DNA of 64,000 nt. Source: CBFFRJ01 sp963530515 (GTDB lineage: Bacteria; Pseudomonadota; Gammaproteobacteria; Enterobacterales; Enterobacteriaceae). The notes below the pieces were generated by a model, which had not been told where the DNA came from, did no database searches, and saw only the letters and a list, made by a program, of their open reading frames with translations. The stretch spans positions 1-64,000 of the forward strand of contig CAUSEC010000030.1 of NCBI GenBank assembly GCA_963530515.1, read 5' to 3'. Below, piece by piece: positions 15,574-23,608 of the stretch; within the stretch, counting starts at the first letter, position 1, and each line of letters starts with the position of its first letter. The translations under genes were made by a program, and so were the position numbers.

Positions 15574-16917
15574 ATGACACATACACAAAGTAGCCCCGTT
15601 ATTACTGATATGAAGGTCATTCCGGTTGCCGGTCATGACAGCATGTTGATGAATATTGGCGGCGCGCATAACGCGTATTTCACCCGTAACATCGTGGCGC
15701 TCACAGACAACGCCGGTCACACCGGCGTTGGCGAAGCCCCCGGCGGCGACGTGATTTACCAGACCCTGGTGGACGCCATTCCGATGGTGCTGGGCCAGGA
15801 AGTGGCCCGTCTGAACAAAGTGGTTCATCGGGTACACAAAGGCAACCAGGCGCACGATTTCGATAACTTTGGTAAAGGTGCCTGGACGTTTGAACTGCGG
15901 GTCAACGCGGTGGCAGCGCTTGAAGCCGCGCTGCTGGACCTGCTCGGCAAGGCGCTGAACGTGCCGGTGTGCGAACTGCTCGGGCCGGGCAAACAGCGCG
16001 ATGCGGTGACGGTGCTGGGCTATCTATTCTACATTGGCGACCGCACGAAAACCGACCTGCCGTATCTGGATAAAACCGACGGCAACCACGACTGGTATCA
16101 CCTGCGTCATCAGGAAGCGATGAACAGCGAAGCGGTGGTGCGCCTGGCGGAGGCTTCTCAGGACCGTTACGGCTTTAAAGATTTCAAACTCAAGGGCGGG
16201 GTGCTGCCGGGTGAGAAAGAGATTGAGACCGCCCGCGAGCTGAAAAAACGCTTCCCGGACGCCCGTATTACCGTCGACCCGAACGGGGCCTGGCTGCTGG
16301 ATGAAGCCATCGAACTCTGCAAGGGCCTGCAGGACGTGCTGACCTACGCGGAAGACCCGTGTGGTGCCGAGCAGGGCTTCTCCGGCCGCGAAGTGATGGC
16401 GGAGTTCCGCCGCGCGACAGGCCTGCCTGTTGCCACCAACATGATTGCCACCAACTGGCGTGAAATGGGGCACTCGGTGATGCTCAACGCGGTGGACATC
16501 CCGCTGGCGGACCCGCACTTCTGGACGCTGTCCGGTGCGGTGCGTGTGGCGCAGCTGTGTGACGACTGGGGCTTAACCTGGGGTTGCCACTCCAACAACC
16601 ACTTCGATATTTCTCTGGCGATGTTCACCCACGTGGGTGCCGCGGCACCGGGTAACCCGACGGCGATTGACACCCACTGGATTTGGCAGGAAGGCGACGC
16701 GCGCCTGACCAAACAGCCGCTGGAAATCAAGGGCGGGCAGATTGCTGTGCCGGATGCACCGGGTCTGGGTGTGGAGATTGACTGGGCGCAGATAGAGAAA
16801 GCCCACGAAGCCTACAAACGCCTGCCGGGCGGCTCGCGTAACGACGCCGGCCCGATGCAGTACCTGATCCCCGGCTGGACATTTGACAGAAAACGCCCGG
16901 TATTTGGGCGGGGTTAA
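15574..16917 (+). CDS. gudX: Glucarate dehydratase-related protein GudX
   Basis: This 447-residue member of the enolase superfamily closely matches E. coli GudX as I recall it (VITDMKVIPVAGHDSMLMNIGGAHNAYFTRNI; LCDDWGLTWGCHSNNHFDISLAM). The barrel lysine motif FKLKGG and the metal ligands in VDPNGAW and YAEDPCG are intact. GudX differs from the main enzyme GudD around the catalytic His: HSNNH here against HSDNH in GudD. E. coli GudX is reported to be only weakly active on glucarate. In E. coli gudX lies between gudP and gudD. Here no gudD follows, and a hydroxyacid dehydrogenase precedes it. The role may therefore be dehydration of a different acid sugar. Confidence 0.9.
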   Translation: MTHTQSSPVITDMKVIPVAGHDSMLMNIGGAHNAYFTRNIVALTDNAGHTGVGEAPGGDVIYQTLVDAIPMVLGQEVARLNKVVHRVHKGNQAHDFDNFGKGAWTFELRVNAVAALEAALLDLLGKALNVPVCELLGPGKQRDAVTVLGYLFYIGDRTKTDLPYLDKTDGNHDWYHLRHQEAMNSEAVVRLAEASQDRYGFKDFKLKGGVLPGEKEIETARELKKRFPDARITVDPNGAWLLDEAIELCKGLQDVLTYAEDPCGAEQGFSGREVMAEFRRATGLPVATNMIATNWREMGHSVMLNAVDIPLADPHFWTLSGAVRVAQLCDDWGLTWGCHSNNHFDISLAMFTHVGAAAPGNPTAIDTHWIWQEGDARLTKQPLEIKGGQIAVPDAPGLGVEIDWAQIEKAHEAYKRLPGGSRNDAGPMQYLIPGWTFDRKRPVFGRG

Positions 16918-16922
16918 TCCCT

Positions 16923-16957
16923 CTTCGGGCAATCCACGTGCCGTGGGTTGCCCGAAG
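16923..16957. terminator. Long hairpin between gudX and the bestrophin gene
   Basis: A 16-base arm (16923-16938, CTTCGGGCAATCCACG) pairs with 16942-16957 with a single G-T wobble and a 3-base loop. It lies just after the gudX stop and downstream of the convergent bestrophin gene, so it may end both transcripts. No T-run is present. Confidence 0.6.
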
Positions 16958-16984
16958 GCGTACAGGCCAGCAGCGGGCAACCTT

Positions 16985-17902
16985 TTAAATCAGGTTAAAG
17001 CGTTTATCCGGCACCGGCAGCGGTGGCAGGGGGTTTTGCCCGGTCATATCCATCAGGTTGCGCTCAATCGAGGTGCAGATAGCGTTGAGCGCAAGGTTGT
17101 TAGGGTGCGTGCCGAAAGGATGCTCCATCTCTTCAGCGATAGAATCCCAGGACAAAAAAGCATATGAGATAAATACCGACACGAACGGGGTCATCATATG
17201 CAGATCGGAGACCAGCGCCAGCGGCAGCAGGGTGCAAAACAGGTATACCGTGCGCTGAAGAATCAGTGAGTAGGCAAAAGGCACCGGCGTGTTGGCAATG
17301 CGCTCACATCCCCCCAGGCAACGTGACAGCTCATTCAGATTCTCATCGATGTTTTGCCACACAAAGTCGCTGATTTTCTCTTCCCGGCGCAGTCGGGCGT
17401 ACTCTTTACCCAGGAACAGCAGAATACGATTCGCGGGTGAGGTACTCCCCAACACCTCAGCCGCTCTCTCCTCTGGCAACAATCGCTGCATGTCCAGCGT
17501 GGCATCTATCTGACGCAGTTGATGATTTAATTGCCAGCTGAATGCGGTCAGGTGGCGGCAAAGCATGAGCTGCGTTTCTCTGTCGTCCGGCAGAGCGCTC
17601 AGGGTCTGGCGCATCAGGCTGCGGGAGGTGATAGACACCGAGCCCCAAATCATTCTCGCTTCCGTATAGCGGCTGTAACTGGCGTTGTTGCGAAAGCCTA
17701 AAAAGATAGCGATGGCGATACCGAGCAGGCTGAACGGGGCCACCGTCAGATGAATGTTGAGATTTTCATAATACGGCCAGGCGATGATGGCGACGATGGA
17801 CATACACAGATTCAGTCCGAGTCGCAGGAAAATCATAGACAACACGGAGCCGTGCCAGTTGAAGAGCCGGACGTACCAGCTCTGTGGAGGACGAACGATC
17901 AT
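16985..17902 (-). CDS. Bestrophin family channel (YneE-like)
   Basis: This 305-residue membrane protein matches E. coli YneE along its length (MIVRPPQSWYVRLFNWHGSVLS start; LGIAIAIFLGFRNNASYSRYTEARMIWG; PFAYSLILQRTVYLFCTLLPLALV; EEMEHPFGTHPNNLALNAIC). Bacterial bestrophins form pentameric channels; the Klebsiella protein conducts cations. Four membrane helices are visible (about 20-60 and 210-255). It is monocistronic and convergent with gudX. The physiological role is unknown. Confidence 0.88.
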   Translation of the reverse strand: MIVRPPQSWYVRLFNWHGSVLSMIFLRLGLNLCMSIVAIIAWPYYENLNIHLTVAPFSLLGIAIAIFLGFRNNASYSRYTEARMIWGSVSITSRSLMRQTLSALPDDRETQLMLCRHLTAFSWQLNHQLRQIDATLDMQRLLPEERAAEVLGSTSPANRILLFLGKEYARLRREEKISDFVWQNIDENLNELSRCLGGCERIANTPVPFAYSLILQRTVYLFCTLLPLALVSDLHMMTPFVSVFISYAFLSWDSIAEEMEHPFGTHPNNLALNAICTSIERNLMDMTGQNPLPPLPVPDKRFNLI

Positions 17903-18451
17903 ACAAGTTCCTTTACGTGCTTTTATTTTATATGCAGGTGACCGGTACTGTGCCGGCGCGAGAATTGTAGCCCTAACGGATTTTCCCGCAAGCGGCCTGA
18001 TGGCTTTATCTTCGAAACCGGGGATGTTCCGGGCATTGCAGGTCCGGGATTTTCAAAAAAAGGTTTCATTAACGATTTGCCATTCACCATTTATAGAGTC
18101 TATCTATCAATGGTGTAACGGTATATTGACTCTCGATTTAAACAATGCCGTCACTCAGCGGGTTTTGTGTTTTCGTTATTTGTACTTATAGATGATTCCT
18201 ATCAAGGTTGCGCAATAAATATCATACTCAATGGAATAATTTATAGCGTATTAGCCAGGCTAAAGCGTTTATTTGACGCAATGCTAAATCGTCGGAGGCT
18301 TATGAGGGTTGAGGATTAGCTAACCGTATGATTTCCGCATATAAAAAATTATAGTTAGACATAATGTTCTGCTTGAAATTATCGCTGGAGAAACTATGAT
18401 GAGGAAAAATACATAATTAATATTAACGAATTTTAGCGCGCAGACGAGAAC
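17903..18451. other. Long AT-rich intergenic region
   Basis: These 549 bases separate divergent genes. A reading frame of 135 codons overlaps the region but has no ribosome site and runs over the bestrophin promoter. A perfect 13-base palindrome TTAGCCAGGCTAA lies at 18251-18263 and could be an operator. Base composition is clearly lower in G+C than the flanks from about 18060 onward. No RNA gene was recognised. Confidence 0.5.
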
Positions 18452-19075
18452 ATGGACAGCACATTGGCAACGTCAGCAATTGAAAAAATCACGCCTTTTC
18501 TCGCCAATGTGGGAGGCGCTTTTGTCATATATGCATCACAAAACCAAAGCATCAGGTTTAGAGCACAGAATAAACACTATGTTTATTATCTGACAGAAGG
18601 GGAAGTGGACATGCATCGTGAGGTCGACGATATTTTAATTTTAACCATGAAAGCCCCTAAAATTCTTGGCCTGAGTTTACTGGAGTCTGACGATTGCTTT
18701 CACTATATGAAAACCACCAGGAACTCAAAGTTAATCGCTATCGAACAAACCCACTTTAGCGCCCTGGTTGAGGCTAACGATCTCTGGAAAGAAGTGTTTA
18801 CTATCACCTCATCCCTGATGAAGTCTTACTTTCGCAGAGACGAACGTTTTTGCTCTAAAAGCGTCTATGCCATCATCAAAAATAATCTTGAAATACTATG
18901 GGCGAGTCCGCCGGTTGAGCGAAAAAAAACCTCCATCTTCAAATACATTCTCAGCAGAAGCGACATGTCCCGAAGTTCGCTCAGTAAGGTTCTGAAAGAT
19001 CTCAATGATGGAGGTTACATTACCATCTCGCGAGGTAAGTTATTGAATGTTAGAAATTTACCGGATAAGTACTGA
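18452..19075 (+). CDS. Winged-helix regulator with cNMP-like fold (IprA/YaiV-like)
   Basis: This 207-residue protein has an N-terminal domain with cupin-like alternation (YVYYLTEGEVDMHREVDDILILTMKAPKILGLSLLE), like the effector domain of Crp-type proteins but without the cyclic-AMP ligands. A C-terminal winged helix follows (YILSRSDMSRSSLSKVLKDLNDGGYITISRGKLLNVRNLP). The architecture resembles the enterobacterial IprA/YaiV family, which affects oxidative stress resistance; the assignment is by architecture. It stands alone in an AT-rich stretch beside a LuxR-type gene, suggesting horizontal acquisition. Confidence 0.65.
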   Translation: MDSTLATSAIEKITPFLANVGGAFVIYASQNQSIRFRAQNKHYVYYLTEGEVDMHREVDDILILTMKAPKILGLSLLESDDCFHYMKTTRNSKLIAIEQTHFSALVEANDLWKEVFTITSSLMKSYFRRDERFCSKSVYAIIKNNLEILWASPPVERKKTSIFKYILSRSDMSRSSLSKVLKDLNDGGYITISRGKLLNVRNLPDKY

Positions 19076-19077
19076 TC

Positions 19078-19224
19078 TTACTTTGGCGGTAAAAAGAACA
19101 GCCTCCATTTGGATTTTTTCCTGGCACTCATGTCGTGTTTAATATGCTGTTTGTAATTTAAAAAAAGAAACACAAAAGGAATAACGAAACAAAATATAAT
19201 GATGAAGACTAAAATTACTGCCAT
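19078..19224 (-). CDS. Possible small membrane protein
   Basis: A 48-residue frame starts with ATG at 19224, five bases after the stop of the LuxR-type gene. It begins with a strong membrane helix (MAVILVFIIIFCFVIPFVFL) and ends with a very basic tail (ARKKSKWRLFFLPPK). A longer version starting at 19275 would overlap the upstream gene. The topology, one helix with a positive cytoplasmic tail, is typical of small regulatory membrane proteins. No homologue is recognised and the ribosome site is weak, so this could be spurious. Confidence 0.4.
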   Translation of the reverse strand: MAVILVFIIIFCFVIPFVFLFLNYKQHIKHDMSARKKSKWRLFFLPPK

Positions 19225-19228
19225 CCTG

Positions 19229-19759
19229 TCATTTAACCTCTCCACGTGATGCCAGAGCAAAAAGATAAAGTTCATTTCTGTTTTTAAGTTTTAACTTCCC
19301 TAAAATATTCCGCCGGTGGGCACTGACCGTTTTTTTAGAAATGTGCAGAGCGGTGGATATGTTATCGTCACGCAAGCCCGATGAGAATAATGAAAAAAGC
19401 AGGTTCTCTTTTAATGACAGTTTCTTAATGGTTCTTTCTGGCGTAACCCTGGTGTCATCCTGTAGCGAGTCAAAGCACCTCAGGTAGGTGAGTAAATCAT
19501 AGTTTGCTGGCAGCACCAGCGTGTTTCTGATCTTGCTTTGTAACGCCGTGATATGAAAATAATAATTATCAGAAATAATGATGTCAAAGGTTCTTGATTT
19601 TGAGTAGACAACGGTTTCTGGCATAGTGCAGGATTGCGTTATTGTGTACAGGCAAGAGCGAAAGCATTGCGTTCTTTCTATTAACTCTCGAATGCCAAGA
19701 TAGATATAATTATTTTCAGTGACAACGAAAACGCGTATGAATGAGATGTTTCCTGCCAT
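19229..19759 (-). CDS. LuxR/FixJ-type HTH regulator with divergent receiver-like domain
   Basis: This 176-residue protein ends with a LuxR-type HTH (about 112-172; LSLKENLLFSLFSSGLRDDNISTALHISKKTVSAHRRNILGKLKLKNRNEL). The N-terminal part (IRVFVVTENNYIYLGIRELIE) resembles a response-regulator receiver, but the acidic pocket is not evident, so it may not be phosphorylated. Similar short regulators occur next to fimbrial or capsule genes, which are not seen here. It is convergent with the IprA-like gene and AT-rich like it. The targets are unknown. Confidence 0.75.
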   Translation of the reverse strand: MAGNISFIRVFVVTENNYIYLGIRELIERTQCFRSCLYTITQSCTMPETVVYSKSRTFDIIISDNYYFHITALQSKIRNTLVLPANYDLLTYLRCFDSLQDDTRVTPERTIKKLSLKENLLFSLFSSGLRDDNISTALHISKKTVSAHRRNILGKLKLKNRNELYLFALASRGEVK

Positions 19760-20157
19760 TTTATCCTTCCTCCTTTAAATACCTCGTCCATAATCCATGA
19801 TGTTAATAATGAGCAGAATACTCGCCAGGTGACGAGTAAAAATAAGCCTGATAAAGGCAAGTGTTATAGTAAAGTCTTATTGTCGTTGGCTTTGCTTACT
19901 GAGCTGGCATTATACAATCTTAAGTTAAATTGTGATTGGTATTAATAGAGAAAAACGCATGGATTTTGCGATAACTTCATGTGTAAAAATACACATTGTG
20001 TCAGGTTATTCTGGTTGTTTGCACGCCCTCCAGGGTTCTCATTCGTCGCGTCCCCTTCAGGCAGAAAATGCTTTTCAGTACAAAAGTCACGAAACTGAGC
20101 GAATAACTTTTCGCGCTGGGGCGTTAACGCTGTGACCGTTTTCTGGAGAGTGCCGCT
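19760..20157. other. Intergenic region upstream of the yceI-like gene
   Basis: These 398 bases hold the presumed divergent promoters of the LuxR-type and YceI-like genes. Composition shifts from AT-rich to GC-rich near 20000. No convincing gene, repeat or operator was found. Confidence 0.45.
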
Positions 20158-20727
20158 ATGCTGCGATTTGCCGCTGTACTGACTGCTGCGATGATGTTGA
20201 GCCCACCGCTGTTCGCCGCTTCACTTAATTACAACATTAATACCGATAAAACCGTTGTCGCGCTGTCCTGGCACGCTTTTGGCACCACGCTGTCTCACGC
20301 CTCGCTGGGGGGCGTTACCGGGGCGGTGACGCTCGACAGAGACAACGTTCTGGACTCACGTATCGAGGTGAGCATTCCGGTCAAAACGCTGGTTGCGTCA
20401 AATGCGTTACTGACCTGGCAGCTGAAAAGCGGCATGTTTTTCGATGCCGCGCGCTACCCGTCTATTGTGTTCACCAGTACGCGCGTGGTGATGCAAACGC
20501 CGCGGCATTTTCGCATCTTTGGTTCGCTGAAGGTTAAAGATGTCCAGCGCCCGGTCATGCTCGATGCGGTGCTCGATGAACCGTACGCCAGCCAGCAAAC
20601 CCTCTCACTTCATGTCTCCACGGCGATTTTTCGCTCGGCGTACAACATGGATAAACTGCTCGCGGTGGTGGACGACCGGGTTGCTATCGCGATTGATATC
20701 CAGGCATTAGCCCGCCCGGGCGCGTAA
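20158..20727 (+). CDS. YceI-family periplasmic lipid-binding-like protein
   Basis: This 189-residue exported protein has a signal peptide (LTAAMMLSPPLFAA, cleavage near residue 20). The mature domain follows the YceI lipocalin-like pattern: NINTDKTVVALSWHAFGTTLSHASLGGVTGAVTLD, then RYPSIVFTSTRVV, then RIFGSLKVKDVQRPVMLDAVL. YceI proteins bind polyisoprenoid or amide lipids in the periplasm. A ribosome site GGAGAGTG precedes the ATG. It converges with the sigma/anti-sigma pair; in other bacteria YceI genes are often under an ECF sigma factor, so it is a candidate target. Confidence 0.87.
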   Translation: MLRFAAVLTAAMMLSPPLFAASLNYNINTDKTVVALSWHAFGTTLSHASLGGVTGAVTLDRDNVLDSRIEVSIPVKTLVASNALLTWQLKSGMFFDAARYPSIVFTSTRVVMQTPRHFRIFGSLKVKDVQRPVMLDAVLDEPYASQQTLSLHVSTAIFRSAYNMDKLLAVVDDRVAIAIDIQALARPGA

Positions 20728-20740
20728 GCCTTCTCGCGTG

Positions 20741-21532
20741 TTACGACAGCGCGGCCTGCAGCGTGCGGGCCGTATCGTTAAGAGAAGAGACCGGGTTGCG
20801 GCCAATCAACACAAACTGATAGCCCGACCGTTGCCACCAGGCAATGTGCATCCCGTGGCGTTTTTCCTCAGCGATATCGCGGATGCCGCTGGCCGGGCGA
20901 AGCGGTGAAATACACAACGCCATCGGGCCGTACTCCGCATGCATCCAGGCAATCTGAGCAATGGAGGTGCTGTCATAGCGCAGCATTCGCACCATTTTCA
21001 GCTCTGCACCCGGGATAGCCAGCTGCGTCTGGCTCAGCGTCAGACCAAGATCCTGAGCGGTTCTGGCCAGCCCGCGAGACAGCATAGCCGATGAGCTGTC
21101 CACGTCTGTCAGGGTTTCGGCGCTGTAAAGTGACATATACTGCGCTTCCAGCGAGCGAATGGTCTCCCCATTGTCATCGTCGTCATCAGACGGGGCGCGA
21201 GCCAGAAAACCCAGCCCGGAGCCTATTATCAAAAAACTCAGCGAGGCGGCAATCAAGGTACGACGATTGACCCCCTGGGGTCTGGCAGGCTCAGCAAGCA
21301 GGGCGTTCAGTCTGGCCTGCATCCGGCTTTGCGGTGCTTCATCCAGCAGCGGGGCAAACACCTCGGCAATCCCGCAGTGGCTTTTCATCAGCGCATCGGT
21401 GCGTGCCGCCAGTGTTTCATCACTATTGAGTGCCTGTTCAAAGCGTTCGGCATCCGCATTGTTCATCTCACCGTCAAGCCAGGCGACAATCGCTTCATCG
21501 CTCCAGGGCGGGTCAAAATTGAGCGTCGTCAC
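20741..21532 (-). CDS. Membrane-bound anti-sigma factor
   Basis: This 263-residue protein has an N-terminal cytoplasmic anti-sigma domain (SDEAIVAWLDGEMNNADAERFEQAL) and a single membrane helix at about 101-120 (LIAASLSFLIIGSGLGFLAR), followed by a periplasmic domain of about 140 residues. The start is GTG at 21532, overlapping the sigma stop as GTGA, with AAAGGAG just upstream. Overlap with the sigma gene strongly supports the assignment. The zinc-binding HxxxCxxC motif of ZAS-type anti-sigma factors is absent. Confidence 0.85.
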   Translation of the reverse strand: MTTLNFDPPWSDEAIVAWLDGEMNNADAERFEQALNSDETLAARTDALMKSHCGIAEVFAPLLDEAPQSRMQARLNALLAEPARPQGVNRRTLIAASLSFLIIGSGLGFLARAPSDDDDDNGETIRSLEAQYMSLYSAETLTDVDSSSAMLSRGLARTAQDLGLTLSQTQLAIPGAELKMVRMLRYDSTSIAQIAWMHAEYGPMALCISPLRPASGIRDIAEEKRHGMHIAWWQRSGYQFVLIGRNPVSSLNDTARTLQAALS

Positions 21533-22098
21533 GTTCTTTTCTCCTTTACCGGAACCGGTTTATCTTCCGGTTTTGCCAGGGTTGCCCGCGCGGCCGCCAG
21601 GCGACTCATTATCGTACCCGAGGGGACGGATAACGTCTCGGCGGCTTCCTGATAAGTGAACCCTTCTACGTACACCAGAAACACGGCGTTGCGCTGGGCT
21701 TCGGGAAGGGCGCTCACGCGTTGCATGATTTTCTGGTAGTGCATCTGCTGCTCGTTGTGGGCGTGGGTATCGGCAGCGATGAGTTCGTCACTATCGACAA
21801 AACCTTGCCCCATGCGCACGCGGCGGGCGCGCAGGTCGGAGATCCAGATGGAATGGAGGAGAGTGAAAAGCCATCGGTCGATACGGGTGCCGGGCGTAAA
21901 TTGCGCGCTCTTTTCAAGCGCGCGCACGCAGGTTGATTGCACCAGTTCTTCGGCAACATCCCTGTTGCGCGACAGAACCAGTCCGTAGCGCCACAGACGT
22001 GTCAGATGGGCTGCTAGCTGCAGGCGAACCTCACTGGTTGTGATTTTCTTATCCTCGTGGTGAAACTCAGGATTCCGGGTGCCCGTTAATCGCGGCAT
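21529..22098 (-). CDS. ECF-type sigma-70 family sigma factor
   Basis: This 189-residue protein has region 2 (LTRLWRYGLVLSRNRDVAEELVQSTCVRALE, about 33-63) and region 4 (LPEAQRNAVFLVYVEGFTYQEAAETLSVPSGTIMSRLAAARATL, about 129-172). The start at 22098 is the only ATG that keeps region 2 complete; its GAGGAG ribosome site is rather far upstream, so the true start is uncertain. It is translationally coupled to the anti-sigma gene. dsbG lies 82 bases upstream on the same strand and might be co-transcribed. An envelope or redox stimulus would fit the neighbours, but nothing in the sequence shows it. Confidence 0.87.
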   Translation of the reverse strand: MPRLTGTRNPEFHHEDKKITTSEVRLQLAAHLTRLWRYGLVLSRNRDVAEELVQSTCVRALEKSAQFTPGTRIDRWLFTLLHSIWISDLRARRVRMGQGFVDSDELIAADTHAHNEQQMHYQKIMQRVSALPEAQRNAVFLVYVEGFTYQEAAETLSVPSGTIMSRLAAARATLAKPEDKPVPVKEKRT

Positions 22099-22179
22099 CG
22101 AGATCGCGGTACTCCTCGCAGCCCGTTCCGCACAGGCTGGCAATCACTTTTAACTGCTCGCGGGCAAGGTCAGGGCTGG

Positions 22180-22932
22180 TTATTTCGGGCCGAACATGGC
22201 TTCGAGCTGCTTCTCGTCAGGCATACCGACCACCTGCTGAAGCTCCTGTTTATCGTTCATGTAATAGATGGCGGGCGTGGCATTGGCCCCGGTTTCATCC
22301 ATCAACTGCTGGTGATATTGCACGGCATTAAACACCTCTTTGGACGTTTTCTCCGGGAACGGCGGCAGCGTTTTGCCGTTCGACAGCTCATACGCGCTCC
22401 AGGCTTTTGCCGGGTCTTCGGCACTGAGAATGGCCGACGCATAGCGCCCGCTTTGCGGATTAATCACCGCCACCATAAGCGTGCTCACTTCCACTTTACC
22501 GCTGGTTATCCACGGCTGGGCAGCGGCCCAGAACTGTTTACAGTACGGGCAGAACGGATCGGCAAACACCACCACTTTGCGTTTGGCTTCCGGGTTACCT
22601 TCTTTGATACCCTGAGCGGCGGTGAGTTTCTCCCACAGCTTGCGCCCCTGTGGGATATAAAGCTCGTTTTTGAAGACTTCTTCGCTGAGGTTTTTCCCGC
22701 TTTCGTCATACAGGTAGCCGGAAATGGCGTGTTTGCCGTCCGGCGTCAGCCAGATGGTAACGCCCATGTCCTGATACTGACCAAGCCAGGTGCGCAATCC
22801 CCCCTCAGTTTTGACCTCTTTAATGATTTTGATGCCCTGTTTTTCGACCTGCTGAACGGCCAGCGGCAGCGGCTCGCTGGCCCACGCCATTACGGGCAGG
22901 GCCACAAAGAGAGCGAGGAATTTATGCATCAT
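22180..22932 (-). CDS. dsbG: Thiol:disulfide interchange protein DsbG
   Basis: This 250-residue periplasmic thioredoxin-fold protein is a homodimeric disulfide isomerase and sulfenic-acid reductase, kept reduced by DsbD. A signal peptide ends at about residue 18 (MAWA/SE). The N-terminal dimerisation domain (about 20-85) is joined by a helix to the catalytic domain with FADPFCPYCKQFW, where CPYC occupies 128-131. The cis-proline loop follows (GANATPAIYYMNDK). The start at 22932 has AAGGA seven bases upstream. It is divergent from a TPR protein and upstream of a sigma/anti-sigma pair, not next to ahpC as in E. coli. Confidence 0.92.
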   Translation of the reverse strand: MMHKFLALFVALPVMAWASEPLPLAVQQVEKQGIKIIKEVKTEGGLRTWLGQYQDMGVTIWLTPDGKHAISGYLYDESGKNLSEEVFKNELYIPQGRKLWEKLTAAQGIKEGNPEAKRKVVVFADPFCPYCKQFWAAAQPWITSGKVEVSTLMVAVINPQSGRYASAILSAEDPAKAWSAYELSNGKTLPPFPEKTSKEVFNAVQYHQQLMDETGANATPAIYYMNDKQELQQVVGMPDEKQLEAMFGPK

Positions 22933-23028
22933 GGTAATGTCCTTTTCGTGGGCAGGTGCGATGGCTCTGCCAGTGCGCTCACAGTGTGATAGTCATAGTG
23001 ACAACCCGCAACCCAAAGGAGAGAGAAA

Positions 23029-23508
23029 ATGGACAGCAGGATGCAAAACGCGATTCAGTTACGCAAACAGGGTGAGCATGAACAAAGCCGCGCCGCATTG
23101 CGGTTGCTGGTAGAGGATCCGGCGCTTCGTGCGCAGGCGCATCTTCATATCGCCTGGTCATATGACAATGAAGGTAAAGAGCGGGAGGCGGAGCTGGCCT
23201 ATCGTTTGGCACTGGCTGCGGGGCTTGAAGACGAGGACCGCTTCGAGGCGCAATTTGGACTGGCGTCGACCCTTCGTTGTCTTGGTGAGTATGCTCAGGC
23301 GAAGGCGTTGTTTGAAGAGATAATGCATACCTGGCCGCAGGCGAGTGAAATCAGGCCCTTCTATGCCCTCTGCCTGCACAATCTGGGTGAACATCAACAG
23401 GCGGTCAGTTTGTTGCTGGAATGCATCGCAGACAATCCCTGTGCGCGGACCGCGCCATACAAAGCTGCACTGCGCGAGTATGCACAGCATCCTTGCAAGC
23501 AGTGGTGA
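23029..23508 (+). CDS. Tetratricopeptide repeat protein
   Basis: This 159-residue soluble protein is made of TPR-like helix pairs (RKQGEHEQSRAALRLLVED; AHLHIAWSYDNEGKEREAELAYRLALAAG; FGLASTLRCLGEYAQAKALFEEIMHTWPQ; YALCLHNLGEHQQAVSLLLECIADNP). There is no signal peptide. A GGAGAG ribosome site precedes the ATG. TPR proteins mediate protein-protein contacts; no partner is indicated. It is followed 100 bases later by the ene-reductase gene but spacing gives no clear coupling. Confidence 0.8.
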   Translation: MDSRMQNAIQLRKQGEHEQSRAALRLLVEDPALRAQAHLHIAWSYDNEGKEREAELAYRLALAAGLEDEDRFEAQFGLASTLRCLGEYAQAKALFEEIMHTWPQASEIRPFYALCLHNLGEHQQAVSLLLECIADNPCARTAPYKAALREYAQHPCKQW

Positions 23509-23608
23509 TTTTTGGCGACATTTTGTCGTCACTCATCGGACGAAAACGGTATTCACTTGCCTGCGGCTTGCGGTGACCATAGGTCATCTTGAGCATGAGG
23601 GACTGAAA

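Noticed and set aside
17784..18191. 135-codon plus-strand frame over the bestrophin 5' end
   Set aside because: It overlaps a conserved gene in antisense, has no ribosome site, and its second half is AT-rich non-coding in character.
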